From assembly GCA_002118135.1 (NCBI GenBank), contig BDIU01000028.1, forward strand, positions 213,332 through 277,331: a stretch of 64,000 nt of DNA. Direction: 5' to 3'. Shown here piece by piece: positions 9,904-20,919 of this stretch (position 1 is its first letter; every line of letters begins with the position of its first letter). A model generated the notes under the pieces. The model searched no databases and was not told the DNA's origin. It was given only the letters and a program-made list of their open reading frames with translations. A program made the translations under genes and the position numbers. The stretch is from Trebouxia sp. TZW2008. Lineage: Eukaryota > Chlorophyta > Trebouxiophyceae > Trebouxiales > Trebouxiaceae.

Positions 9904-12900
9904 CGCCTCAGCCTCAGTAGCACGCCTGGTGGCAGCTTCAGCTTGCTCTTCAGCTACTGCAACGGCTCTCTGCAACCTGGCCTTCTCAGCAGTCAGCTCA
10001 TCGCAGCTGTGCTGTACTGCATTGAACCGGTAACCAAACTTGGTCATGACGTCATTTGCCTCCTTCTCTGCTATCACCTGGTCCGCAATGGCAGCAGCAG
10101 AATTTGCGAGCTGGGTCATAAGTCCCTGCAACACAACATGCTGCAGTCAAGCCAGGCAAGATGCACTCAATACAAAGGCTCTAGTGGTCGAGCATTTGTC
10201 AAGCACCGCATGAAGAGGCTTGATCAAGTGTTAGTTGATAGGCAAACCAACACATGAAGAGGGTTGATTAGGTGATAGCTGCGACAACACAGAACAGCAG
10301 GCTGCTCACAATGTGGCACAGACACAAACCATACGACAAGCGGTGTATGTTTACGGAGCAAGCAACCGCAACTATACTACAGGTCATCCTGTTATGCTGT
10401 GCATTGAGGTTTAAACTGCTGCTGATCTGTCAACACAAAAATTACATTACCATGTATGGCTTGCCCCGCCTATTTGCAATCTCATGTCAGCATGAGATGT
10501 AGACAAAGAAAATGGCTGGGTCGCATCAGACAACTCCAATTCATGTAACGCATCAACAGCAATCCTCACAGCGTTAATGAAGGCGTACCATTGTCATGTT
10601 ATATATGGCAATAGCATCTAGCATAATGCTGATGAAGCATGCCAATGTCATGTCACATAGCAACAGGAAACAACAGAATGCTGATGAAGGCAAACCTGAT
10701 TCTCAGCATTGATCTGAGCTTGCGCCTGCTGCAGGGCTGCATTGACATGGTTGTTCTGTGCCAATGCTTGCTGTGCCTGGAGCAAGTCGTCGCTCAAGAC
10801 CTGCGCAAGCAACAACACTGTCAAGCTGGCTGCATAGTGACGAATGGAGTGGTGTCCTCAACACAGCAGCAGCGTCTTGGGCATTGGGAGGTATTTACAC
10901 AGGTAGCTTCTGCTGTGCCGGCAACAGGTCAAAAGTTGAAGCCTGCACAATCAGCAATACATGTCAGGCACAAGATTGCACAATAATGACCTACAGTGGT
11001 GCTTTGGACACTCCTGCATGCACATGGTCAATTGTTGCACAGACATGCGACGTTCATGGCTGATGCGCAAGGTGCTCAAAGTTTGTCTTGAAAGCAGAAT
11101 TGCAGTTCAGATTCTGCCCATTTAGCCAGAGCTGTTGAGTCAAATGCAATTTGTTCACTTGTAGCAGAGTCCAATACACTCCGCAATATATCATTGCTTT
11201 CATGGGTGACTTGCTCAGCAGTAGACTTGCCATCCTACTGCTACCTAAACCCTACTGCTACCATCAGTCAAAGGGCGAATTGGTATCACCTGTTGTTGGC
11301 AAGTGATCACATCAGCAGCAGTGGCATAAAATCCTGCAGGGCTGCCTGGTGTGCCCTCTCAGCAGCAGACTTGCTGTCTTCGCATTATCATCAAACAGGG
11401 GTGGAATCAATGCAAACTTACTCACCTGCTTCTCATGATTCATCAAGCTAGTGAAAGACTTGGTGACTTGCAGCTGTGTGTTGAGTTCCTGCAAGGCAGC
11501 CTGATTTGCCCTCTCAGCAGCAGCATGGCGCTCTTGCTGTTCCTTCAACTGCCTCGCCATCTTGGCCTTGTCAAGATCCTCATCACCATTGACAATGTCG
11601 CCAACGTTCTGCACGCCCTGTAGCATGAGAGCTATTTGATATAAAGCGTTGGACACAAGCGAACTTGCATTCACATTTGTGTCCAAACTGTGTTGCCATG
11701 TCAGCACCAGAGTGCTTGTTACTGAGAAATATTGGCTTTTGGCTCCCGAGGCACTTTCTGCGGCATATGTATACTTTGTGTCATAACCTGATTGACACAA
11801 GCAAAATTGCAGGTATTGGCCATGGTATTTCCTGGTGCCCATTGGCAGTGTCAGCGTCAGCAAATCTGCGCTGTTGAGGCACTCTCTGTAGCATATAGGC
11901 ATTGTGTGATTTGCACCGTTTGACATCTGTCCCATTGCAATTATTGGCCATGGCAGCGCAAAATTCCATAGCACTTCTTTGACCTTTGGCTTATGAGGTC
12001 ATTCCTGCAGCAAATGAGTCTTTTTTAAATGAATCATGCGACACATGCAAAGCTGGAGATAGTGACTGTACCCAATCATGCCGGCTCTTTGAGGTGCCAT
12101 TGCCCAATTTGTCATGGCGCGTGTCACTGTCTTTTGGCTTGAGGCATTTCTTGCAGCATATAAGCACTTTGCGATGTGCGAATCTGTTCAAAATAGCAAA
12201 GATGAAAGCTGTGCTTGATTGCCACTATTGGGTATAGACCCAACCTATCCTGCTGTGTATCACTGACTGGCGGTTCTTGAGGCACTTCCTGAAGCACGCC
12301 AGCAATATACAATGTGAAGAAATGATTGACACATGCAAAGTTGTTGATATTGGCTGTGCCAGCGCCAGGACTTGTCTGCTGTGACGAGTCTCACGTTGGC
12401 TTTTGGCTCTTGAGGCACCTCCTGTAGCATATTTGTTTGATGTAAAGCATTTCAGACGTGCAAACTTGCAAGTACTGGTAGCAGCCGCGTCCAGATTGCC
12501 GCTGGCACGCAGCAGCGCCAAACTGTCCTGCTGTTTGTCACCAGCTTCTAGCACTTCAGGCACTTCTTGTAGCATATAAGCAGGTGAGGCCTACCTTCTT
12601 GGCATGGGCACCACCAAACCAAGACCTCCTGGCTGCCTTGGGGTTTTCCTTGGGCCCGTCAGCAGCAGCAGGCGGCTCTCCTGCAGCCTTCCCAGGTGTG
12701 CTGTGCGCATTTCTGGTGCCCAAAAGGGAGATGTTGGCTAAAATACCCAAACCCATCTTCTTGCAGACCGGCAGGCTGGTTGTGCCTTGCCTTGGGGATA
12801 CAGAGCCTGCTTCAGAGCCCTGCAGCATGCACACAGTCTTCTAAGCAAGACAGGATTGTGATGTCACCCAAGACACCCTTCTTTTGGGAGACTAGCAGAT

Positions 12901-14850
12901 TGGCTACTTCTTGCAGTGGTGCTACAGAGCCGTGGTCAGGTCCGTGCAGCATATACAAAACCTTTGAAGCCAAACATGCTGCCCAGATTTGTGATGTTAC
13001 CAGGCAACCTCCCAAAGACCAGCAGGTTGACTGCTCCTTGTTTTGTGGCTACAAAGCCTGACTCAGGTCCCTGCAGCATGTACAAAGTCTCTGAAGCAAG
13101 ATCTATAGCCTTCAGGCAGCAAGCGGCCGGTCTATAAGAAGAGTGTCATTGGTGACATCACAACCCACAAAGCGAGACATGCTGCTCAGGTTTGTGATGT
13201 CGTCCAAGACGACTTATTCGAGACCGGCAGCTTGGCCACTTTTTGTCTTGAGGGTGCAGAGCTTGATTCACAGCCCTGCAGCATGTTGAAAGTCTTTGAA
13301 ACAAGACATGTTGCCCGGGTTTCTGATCTCACCAAAGACACCCTTCATGGAGACTGAGACTTGCCCCTTGTTTCAAGGCTAAAGAACCCGGTTGAGATCC
13401 CTGCAACATGCACAAAGTCTTTCAAGCAAGACCTGCTGAGCAGCATGACTGGCACCCTGAAAAGCACAAAGTCTTTACACCTGAGACACATGTGCTAGGT
13501 GTCTGTGTTACAAGTTTTGTCCTGCCAGGACGGCTTGTGCATGGCGTAGACAAAACAGCTGAACCGCCGGTGAGATGTTTGGCGTCAGAAGTGCTTTGTC
13601 TGCATGCGCGTAATACTGCAGGGTCATTCATCCCAGCTTGATGAGAATGGAAGCGCAAGCTAACAAATAGCATGGTCAAGTACTGAGTACAGCACTGCTA
13701 CATACAGCATCCACTCACAAAAAGTATACCCATGACGCATGTTAATACCCTTGAAGGCAAGCACGCAGTACTATCAAGTACCTTGTTGTTGACTGTTGCC
13801 TTCTCTGGGGGTGCCAAGGATTTGCTGCGAGCAACGCCATTGGCTGCAAACTTTGCGTTCCTTGTTTCTCTGCGGATGAGCCTCTTCTGAGCCTTTTTGC
13901 TCAAACCTGATGTGCATGGCACCACCTGAGCCTGCAACGTATAATGAAATAGCATTCAGCATTGCAAAGCTTGCCAGCAATCAAAGCCTCAGTGTGCACA
14001 TGCTTGAATCAAACACGCTGTGGGGATAGGAGCTTAGCTGATGTAGCAGGGTACGTGATGCAGAATGCAGCAACATTGTGGAATGTGTTGCTGTGGCACT
14101 TCATCAAAGCACTGAGACTGCAATGTGCACAACTGTGGAATTTGATGACCTGTCTCAGCTTGGCAAGGCTGTGAGTTGGCTGACAGTTGTGTTGACTAAC
14201 TTTCTAACAGAAGGTCTGACAGTCAGCTGAATACACTGGCAGTCCTGCCACAATCGTTGCAGTAGGCAAGAATGCAAACTTGCCACCAGTATTGCAAGCT
14301 TAGATGAGGCTTGACGGTTGGTACCTTCAGACACCTTCGGCGGAGGAGGAAGGTGACGTTTTGGATTACACTTATCGTCATAGCTACGTAGACAATGGCC
14401 GTCAACAATACAGTGACCCCCTGACAAAACCAGCTGTCTAGGCCATAAGTGGCCTGCAGGCTGCTTTCGTAAGTGCGTGTCGCCGCATTCAGTACCAATG
14501 CTAACAGGGCATAGAAGATAGCCTGCAGGCACAGCAGGAAGGTCACTCTGTTGCGTCTACCACGCCACAGCGCAGCAGCCAAGTCGAAGTGAGCGTTTAA
14601 AACGGTCGTACAGCCGTCTTTGGCACATCTTTGCATTTGTTACCTGCCCGAGAGGCCTTGCTAACCTATCTTCCATAGCATCACCAATACCAAGACCGGC
14701 ACCTACGGTACTTTCTAAACGCTTGTTCTTTTTCAGCTGCGCAGGCATACAAAGGTTATGAGACTTGCTGCATCGACCCTGAAGATTGGCAGTGCATTGT
14801 CTCGATGGCCTGTTTGTGTGACATACCTTTTGTCTACTAAATTTTGGCAT
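9904..14850 (-). CDS. Two-helix membrane protein with coiled-coil region, family unknown (3' end unresolved)
   Basis: Eight phase-0 exons join in frame: 14850-14827, 14736-14644, 14522-14325, 13931-13782, 12819-12595, 11617-11426, 10800-10696 and 10125-9904 (403 codons so far, no stop). The start ATG gives MPKFSRQK, then a basic segment (LKKNKRLESTVGAGLG). Two hydrophobic helices follow (AIFYALLALVLNA and VTVLLTAIVYVAMTISVI), then a basic stretch (GLSKKAQKRLIRRETRN), a Pro/Ala-rich linker ending GGAHAKK, and about 150 residues of coiled coil (KMARQLKEQQERHAAAERA.., QQAQAQINAENQ, EKARLQRAVAVAEEQAEAAT). I do not recognise it. It could be an organelle or ER membrane tether. No stop codon or next exon is certain after 9904; it may continue into the proline-rich exons, since all splice phases there also suit it. 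Confidence 0.5.
11640..12590 (-). repeat. Tandem intronic array of about 140-bp units
   Basis: Between exons 12819-12595 and 11617-11426 there are about seven direct, diverged units starting near 12575, 12430, 12303, 12162, 12010, 11893 and 11763. Each begins with TGCTACAG or TGCTGCAG followed by a GNNGTGCCTCAAGAG-like stretch and often GCCAAAAGCCAA. The last unit runs into the real acceptor (atgctacag, then GGCGTGCAG). Each unit therefore carries a decoy acceptor. Confidence 0.75.
12855..13402 (-). repeat. Acceptor-edge copies of exon 12819-12595
   Basis: Four decayed copies of the first 80-90 bp of the exon (GSEAGSVSPRQGTTSLPVCKK) lie upstream, beginning near 13402, 13276, 13074 and 12945, spaced 125-200 bp. 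They share the frame CAG-GGxxCTGAxxxxGGCTCTGTAGC..AAGxAGxxGCCxxxCTGCxGGTCT. Some contain stop codons. The intact exon is the one nearest the downstream side. Confidence 0.85.
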
Positions 14851-15612
14851 CGTACAAAGTCGCTGTACTAACGCACACAGCGTCTCATGACGATGCTTGC
14901 TCAATCAGCTTGCAGCGAAAGGCTGCTGCATTGCCAGATCAAGCATCACACTCGGGTGCATAACGGTGTTCACGGATCTGTCGCAACAGCTGAGCGTTGT
15001 GAAGCAAAGTTTGCGGTTTCCAGAAATCTAAATACGCCTGTCATGCCCTAGCAGAAACCCTCGGACCCCACTGCAGTCTGCAGTTGTCTTGTAATCATGC
15101 ATCTAGCAACAGAGCTTGTGGCAGCTGCTGATCGTCGTGGCCCCTACTGAAGGTCAAAAGCTCAAGTCAACCGAACTTAAATGATCGGAATGTGTCAAGG
15201 CTGACGCCCATATGCAACGGACATCTGCTGTCTGAGGGTGGCAGCTTCGCATTTATGCAGCACACAAATCTGCAACAGATGCCACTAGATGACTACACCA
15301 GAGCTCCTTTGGTTGAGAGCGAGCTTCAGCAATGTAGCAAAATCCCTGCTGTTGCAGCTATGCAAATTGCTTCTGACTCTCTGCAGCAACCTGCCAATAG
15401 TAACAAAACAACAGAAGGAAACGTACAATCACGCACAACACGCTGATGCTTCTAAGCAGCGAGAAGTGTGACTACTGTCAGGACCACGCAGGATTTGCTC
15501 AAAAGCTGACAATATTCATCATTGGCTGAATTTGGAGACAGTGCATGATTGCTGCACTTTTCAGCGCAATGTCTACAATGAACCAGCGGTATTGATTTGA
15601 TCACTGCATTTA
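14851..15612. other. Intergenic, about 760 bp
   Basis: This lies between the start of the coiled-coil gene and the 3' end of OAT, both on the minus strand. An open frame at 15192-15446 (+) shows no family features and no coding style, so I do not call it. The region should hold the promoter of the coiled-coil gene and the OAT 3' untranslated region. Confidence 0.5.
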
Positions 15613-18600
15613 TCAGGCTGATGCAGCCTTCGGGGCATCGTCTGTCAAAGATTCATCAAACGACGCCACTGTTCTCGAAATGATGTCAGAGCACTCCATA
15701 ATCTGGTCTTCTGTCATTGTCAAGGCGGGTGCAAATCGAATGATGTCACCATGCGTCGGCTTGGCCTGCACCAGGACATACATGTCAGCAAAACAAATCT
15801 GAAACAATTCATGACCTTCTGCTGTGAGTTCACTTGCATGTATCACTCATGAAACAGACAGTGCAGTCAGTATGTCATGTTTCAATCTTGGCAGAGATTG
15901 AGGCTTCATGCATTGTTTGGCTGCACACACAATGCATGAGGCAGCCATGTTGATGCAAGAAGACAGTAGACTGGTCCTGCTGGTATCTGATACCCACAAT
16001 TACTCCAGACATGCAAAATTAGCATGTATTTTGTAGGCGTCATGACAATAGCTTGGAACAGTACACAGGTATCATAACCAGCAACGTAGCTGGTACGCAC
16101 ATTGTAGCAAGACATGCATATACAGCAGCTGCATATGCATAAATAGCAAGACAATAGCGGTGTGTTTACCAGGAGTCCATTATCTTTGAGCTTCATGCAG
16201 ACGTCATAGGCATTCACGCCACCTTGCTCCTTGATCACAATTGCATTGAGAAGACCCTTGCCGCGCACCTACATCAAGGTATAAATCAGATAAACCAATG
16301 CTGCAGATATTGGCTGCGTCCTCTCGCTACAAGGAAAGCTTGCACCAGCTGGGAGATGGCCATGTAAGACACAATCAAGTGAGTAAGGGTGCTGGACATG
16401 TGTATAAGCTGCCATAATGGTGCTGATGAGCCCAAGTGAATTCTCAAGGCAAAAAAAGGTTCAGGAGCTTGCTGACATCTGCAACTGCATTGCAAGACTG
16501 ACAGCAAATTGAGGGCATGCACCAAGACACTTTGCAAGGTGAAGCTTGCAAGCATCAGCTGTTGAAATGAAGTCCAGAAGCAGCAATGAATCAGCTGAAG
16601 GCAAAACTTACTGCTATGAAATCACAAAGGCTTGCAGCATACACACAACAACGACATTTGCGGTATGTCTTTGAGTAATCATGTCTCAAATGCGCACATT
16701 TTGTCGTTGTGTCAGATGTGCTCAATGGAGTCTCAATTGAGGAGCAAAAGGCTCAGGCGGTATGGTCACGCTTGCAGGATGTCACACAATAAATTGCCTA
16801 AAATCATGCTGTTTGGTCAGGTCAAGGGCCCAAACCCACAGGGTCAACCTAGGAAGATATGGAACGACATTGTTTTGTCTGGCTTTTGCATGTTGAGCAT
16901 CGCTCGCCGTTGTCATGACGCCCAGAACAAGCCCGCTTGGCAGGATAGGACTTGGGCCACACACACCTAGCACATGTGCTGGAAAGTGTAACCATTTCTT
17001 GTTATTGTAGACACAAAGTTGCATCCTACTGTGGTGACACGCTCTGTGGAGTCCTGCAGGCCTCTCAGCTGCTGCCTCAGCAGCTTTCCTAGTTTGTCAG
17101 ACTTCTGCGCCAGCTGCTCCTCAACAAGCACCTGCAGGGCTGCCTTGGCTACCCTAGCAGCCACTGGGTTGCCTCCATACGTGCTGCCATGTTGACCTCT
17201 TTGTATCGTCAACATGACCTGCAGAACCAATCTCACTGGAAGTCTGGCAATGATGATTTCTGCAGCAATGGTCATTTTACACATCCCCATGCAAGAATGC
17301 AAGGTTGCCTTAGCTACCCTAGCAGCCACAGGGTTGCATCCATACGTGCCGCCATGTTGACCTCTCTGTGTTTTTAGCATCACCTGCAGCAAACAAGTAT
17401 CTCTCATCAGTGAACTGCTCCCTTATGTGCGGCCATGTTGACTTCCTTGTACCATCAGCATCATCGGCAGCACCAAAATTCCCCACAGAAAGCCTTGAGC
17501 CTAGAATTGGTCAAGCCTCCACCAGCGTTAGGAAGGCTGACATTACTGCCCTAACCATCCTCTGCCCTCAGCAGGTTCACACTGGTCAAGCCGCACACCA
17601 CAGGCAATTCAAGGCCAATCTACAGCTGTGTACACCTCACTGCTCAACACCAACACCACAGGCAACTCAAAGCCAGACTCGAGTTTGGCATGACTCTCTG
17701 TCTGAGGTACACAAACCAAAAGCACCTCAAGGCCAACTGCAGCTTGTGCATGTTTCACTGTTTAAGCCACACACTAAACACAACACAAGGCCCAGCAGCA
17801 GATGTGCGTACCTTGTCATCTGCCAACACAGCTGAGACTGGGTAGATGCCACCAGACAATGCTTTGCCAAGAACCAGGATGTCAGGCCTAACACCTTCCC
17901 AGTCACACGCCAGCATCCGGCCTGTGCGAGCCAGGCCTGTCTGTACTTCATCCCCTATCAACAGGGCATTGTGGGCCTTCAACAGTGCATGGGCTCCCCT
18001 TAGGTACCCCTCATCTGGCACCACTACCCCAGCTTCACCCTGTAACAGACGGACACACTCATCAGTCTTGATTACAGTCACAGACTAGCATGTGAGCTAT
18101 GTGAGCCAGGCCAGTATGCATTGCATAGCCTATCAGCAAGGCGTTGTGCTCCTTCAATAAGGCATGGGCCCCCCTTAGTCACCCCTCATCAGGCACCACT
18201 ACCCCAGCTTCACCCTGTAACAGATGGACACACTCAACAGTCCTGCTTTCCACCACAGACCAAAATGCAAGCTATGCGAGGCAGGCTTGTCTGCACTTCA
18301 TCGCCTATCAATAGGGCGTTGTGCTCCTTCAAGAAGGCGTTGGCTCCCCTAAGGTGCCCCTCATCTGGCACCACTGCCCCAGCCTCACCCTGCAACAGAC
18401 ATACACACTGATCAGTGCTGCTTTCAGCCACAGACGAGCATGCGGCCTGTGCATATTCAGCCATTTTTCCTTCATAGCCTGTCAACAAGGCGCTGTGCTC
18501 CTTCGAAAGTGCATGGGTCCCCTTAGGCACCCATCATTAACCCCTGCTGCTGTAACAGGCAAACACACTCATCAGTCCTGCTGTCAGACACAGAACAACA

Positions 18601-20693
18601 TGCGAGCTATGTGAGGCAGGCCAGTCTGCAATTCATCGCCTATCAATAGGGCACTTCAACAGGGCGTGAGGACCATTGAAGTACCCTCAGCAAGCACAAA
18701 TGCCCTCGTCTCACCCTACAGCAGACACACTTGGACTCATTGCTCTCTCCTGTCGTTGCTTTTGCATATTGTCTTCGATGCCAACTCATGTCAACACAGT
18801 TGATATGCTGTGCAGTTTGACAAGTTGATGACTGATGCAGATCCTGACCAGAGCCGCAGCCATCCTGGACTACAGGCAGTCACCACCTGGCCCCTGGTTC
18901 TACATACATGGCTTTCTGCTTATTTTGCAATCAAAGGTTCATGCTCTTCTGTTGCCTTCCTTGGGCATCAAGTCAAGGCAATGAACATGTTGATTTTCAG
19001 GGAGTTCATTCTGTCGACGCCAGGACTTTGTGGCCTGGCATTGGTGCCCTGCCAATATTGATGCAGAAAATTGTTGATTCAGTGCAAAACAGGCCAGCGC
19101 TTGTCCAAAAACAAGTGGGCTGCGCTGACCTGTATTGGCTCCACCATGAAAGCAACAATGTTTGGATTGCTCTTCAGCTTGCCCTCGAGAGCTGCCAGGT
19201 CATTGTAGGGAATGACCTCAAAGCCTGGCATGTATGGACCAAACCCCCCATAGCTCTCAGGGTCTGCAGTGCATGAAGAACAAGCAATTTATGCCATTGT
19301 GCATCATAACGGGGATCTCTGTGAGTTGAAGCAGCAAGGGCATTAACACAGTCACATGCTGACATACGTGATAGTCCGCACCAAGCACCGCGTAAACTGT
19401 AACGCATTCAATGGGACAAGAATGCTGCATATGACATCTGTGTTTTGACACAAGTGCTTGAAAAGTGTGTACCTGTAGAGGATGATATCGCTGCAAGAGT
19501 TCTGCCCCAGAAGTTGTTCTCAGCAAACAAGATGACTGCTTGATTCTTTGGGACACCTTTCACATCATAACCCCATCTCCTGCAGCGACTTCATCCAGTC
19601 AAAGCCTGCCTTGACATATTCGCAGTTGGTCAAACAGATCCTACCAGGACGATACAGATGCCATCATCAACTTGGATTGGACTTGCAGGCATGCACGCGA
19701 GACGAACAGCACAATGCATTGACAATGGCTTATGAAAACTCAGTGCACTCATGCATCATGTGTCAATGGCTTCAGGTCCAAGAATCAAAGACTGAGCCAG
19801 CATTGCCACACTTTGTTGCCTGGAATAGGCTCTCTTGGTGCAGTCAGCACTAATATGCTGCTCATTCACAAAGCAATGACCAAGGCAGATTGACCAGCAC
19901 ACGGTTTTATTGAGTACAGACGTATTGATCGGCATGAGGTTGGACCAGGTCAGATTAATCACAAAGTTGCACAGCATGGATAGGAGGGGCCAATCAACGT
20001 ATGAAGCAGACCTGGCCAATTTGCAGGCTGTTTCGCCTCCCTCCACACCAGTGTTCATGGGCAAAACCTTGTCATAGCCAAACAACTTGGTGATGTACTC
20101 CTCGTACTGCCCAAGCACATCATTGTAGAAAGCTCTTGATGTCAAGGACAGCGTTTGGATCTGGTCTATCAGCGCTTGCACAATCTGCAGGCAGAACAAG
20201 CCTTGAAAACAGCGGATTTGACAAATCAGAAGCATAATATATCTGGGTGTACAGCTTTCAGACAACAAGCATGCAGGGCTGCGGTTGCAGGCAGCAGTCT
20301 AGCAACAGACCTTTGGGTGATTGTGCCCTTGATTTGTAGCAGAGTACGCACTGAGGAAGTCATAGTAGCGCTTGTTGTCCACATCCCAGACAAAGCAACC
20401 TTGTGCCTTGTTGAGGACAACAGGAATGGGGGCGTAGTTGTGAGCACCGTACTTGTTCTCGCGCTCAATGAACTGCAGCAGTGTGTGACTTATTAGTCAA
20501 AAAGCAGCCAGCCTGTGGCCTTGAACAGAGCGGTCTTTACTGCAACGCGTACGCTCTGCTGAACTGTAGAGGACGCCTGGGCTTGTGTAGCAAATGCGCG
20601 GGCGCTGGTGGACGGCGATGCTTGTTCGGACAAAGATCCAACACTCTCGACAACGCGGAGACGACGTGCCGCAGCTGCTGCACACCGCCTCAT
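15613..20693 (-). CDS. OAT: Ornithine aminotransferase (PLP-dependent, probably mitochondrial)
   Basis: Nine exons join exactly in frame to 465 residues: 20693-20541, 20472-20311, 20184-20012, 19579-19473, 19263-19130, 18039-17812, 17218-17030, 16268-16170 and 15765-15613. The enzyme transfers the delta-amino group of ornithine to 2-oxoglutarate, giving glutamate semialdehyde and glutamate. Class-III aminotransferase features are clear: [40 protein letters not shown] (split over an exon junction), [13 protein letters not shown] and the PLP lysine in [12 protein letters not shown], then [12 protein letters not shown] and RGKGLLNAI. The N-terminal 50 residues are Arg/Ala/Ser-rich without acids at the start ([13 protein letters not shown]), fitting a mitochondrial transit peptide. 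Length matches plant OAT. Introns 5 and 6 contain decoy copies of exons 6 and 7, and intron 7 a LINE fragment. The gene is head-to-head with a plastid-protein gene. Confidence 0.95.
16660..16970 (+). mobile_element. Relic of a LINE (non-LTR retrotransposon), C-terminal ORF2 tail
   Basis: A plus-strand open frame in OAT intron 7 reads [20 protein letters not shown], then a [22 protein letters not shown] segment, then [11 protein letters not shown] and stop. The pattern R.LRW.GH..RM....LP....G...G.RP.GRP..RW.D.V....W is the conserved tail of LINE-type reverse transcriptase ORFs. Only this tail is present, with no RT catalytic core, so it is a dead fragment inserted antisense to OAT. Confidence 0.7.
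17280..17480 (-). repeat. Acceptor-edge copies of OAT exon 7
   Basis: Upstream of exon 17218-17030 ([20 protein letters not shown]) there are two copies. One starts at 17383 and reads [20 protein letters not shown] with an intact acceptor (ctgcag). A second, near 17479-17425, is more decayed ([12 protein letters not shown] then stop). Confidence 0.9.
18090..18720 (-). repeat. Acceptor-edge copies of OAT exon 6 (four extra copies)
   Basis: Four direct copies of the first 110-130 bp of exon 18039-17812 lie upstream, starting near 18716, 18555, 18399 and 18218, spaced about 160-180 bp. The 18399 copy keeps an open frame ([30 protein letters not shown]) and a good acceptor. The 18218 copy has a TGA after VVPDEG, and the outer two have deletions. 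None has a matching donor. The intact exon is the last of the series. Confidence 0.95.
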
Positions 20694-20919
20694 CTTGATG
20701 CGAGGGCGTCGGCTGACCCTTCGGTGCCACTTAAATGCCAAGATCGTGCAATCGACTTGCAATGGAATCGGAGCTGCTAAACGCGATAGCCCGAGGCGTG
20801 CGCGGGAAGACGCGTATCGGAAGTTTGTGCTGATGTAGCCTGATTGATGGGCACATCCTCACGTGCGTCGCGATGACTAACTGGCTATCTTATTCAGAAT
20901 CTGAGCCCGACCTGCAAAG
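20694..20919. promoter_or_regulatory. Probable shared bidirectional promoter (OAT / plastid protein)
   Basis: Only about 226 bp separate the OAT start codon (minus strand, 20693) from the first ATG of the plus-strand gene at 20920. Both promoters and 5' leaders must fit here. I can point to no specific box. Confidence 0.5.

Noticed and set aside
15192..15446. 84-codon plus-strand frame between genes
   Set aside because: No splice partner, no domain and composition like intergenic sequence.
18234..18530. Separate small gene from the open frame over the OAT exon 6 copies
   Set aside because: It is only a decayed duplicate of OAT exon 6 with an acceptor and no matching donor.
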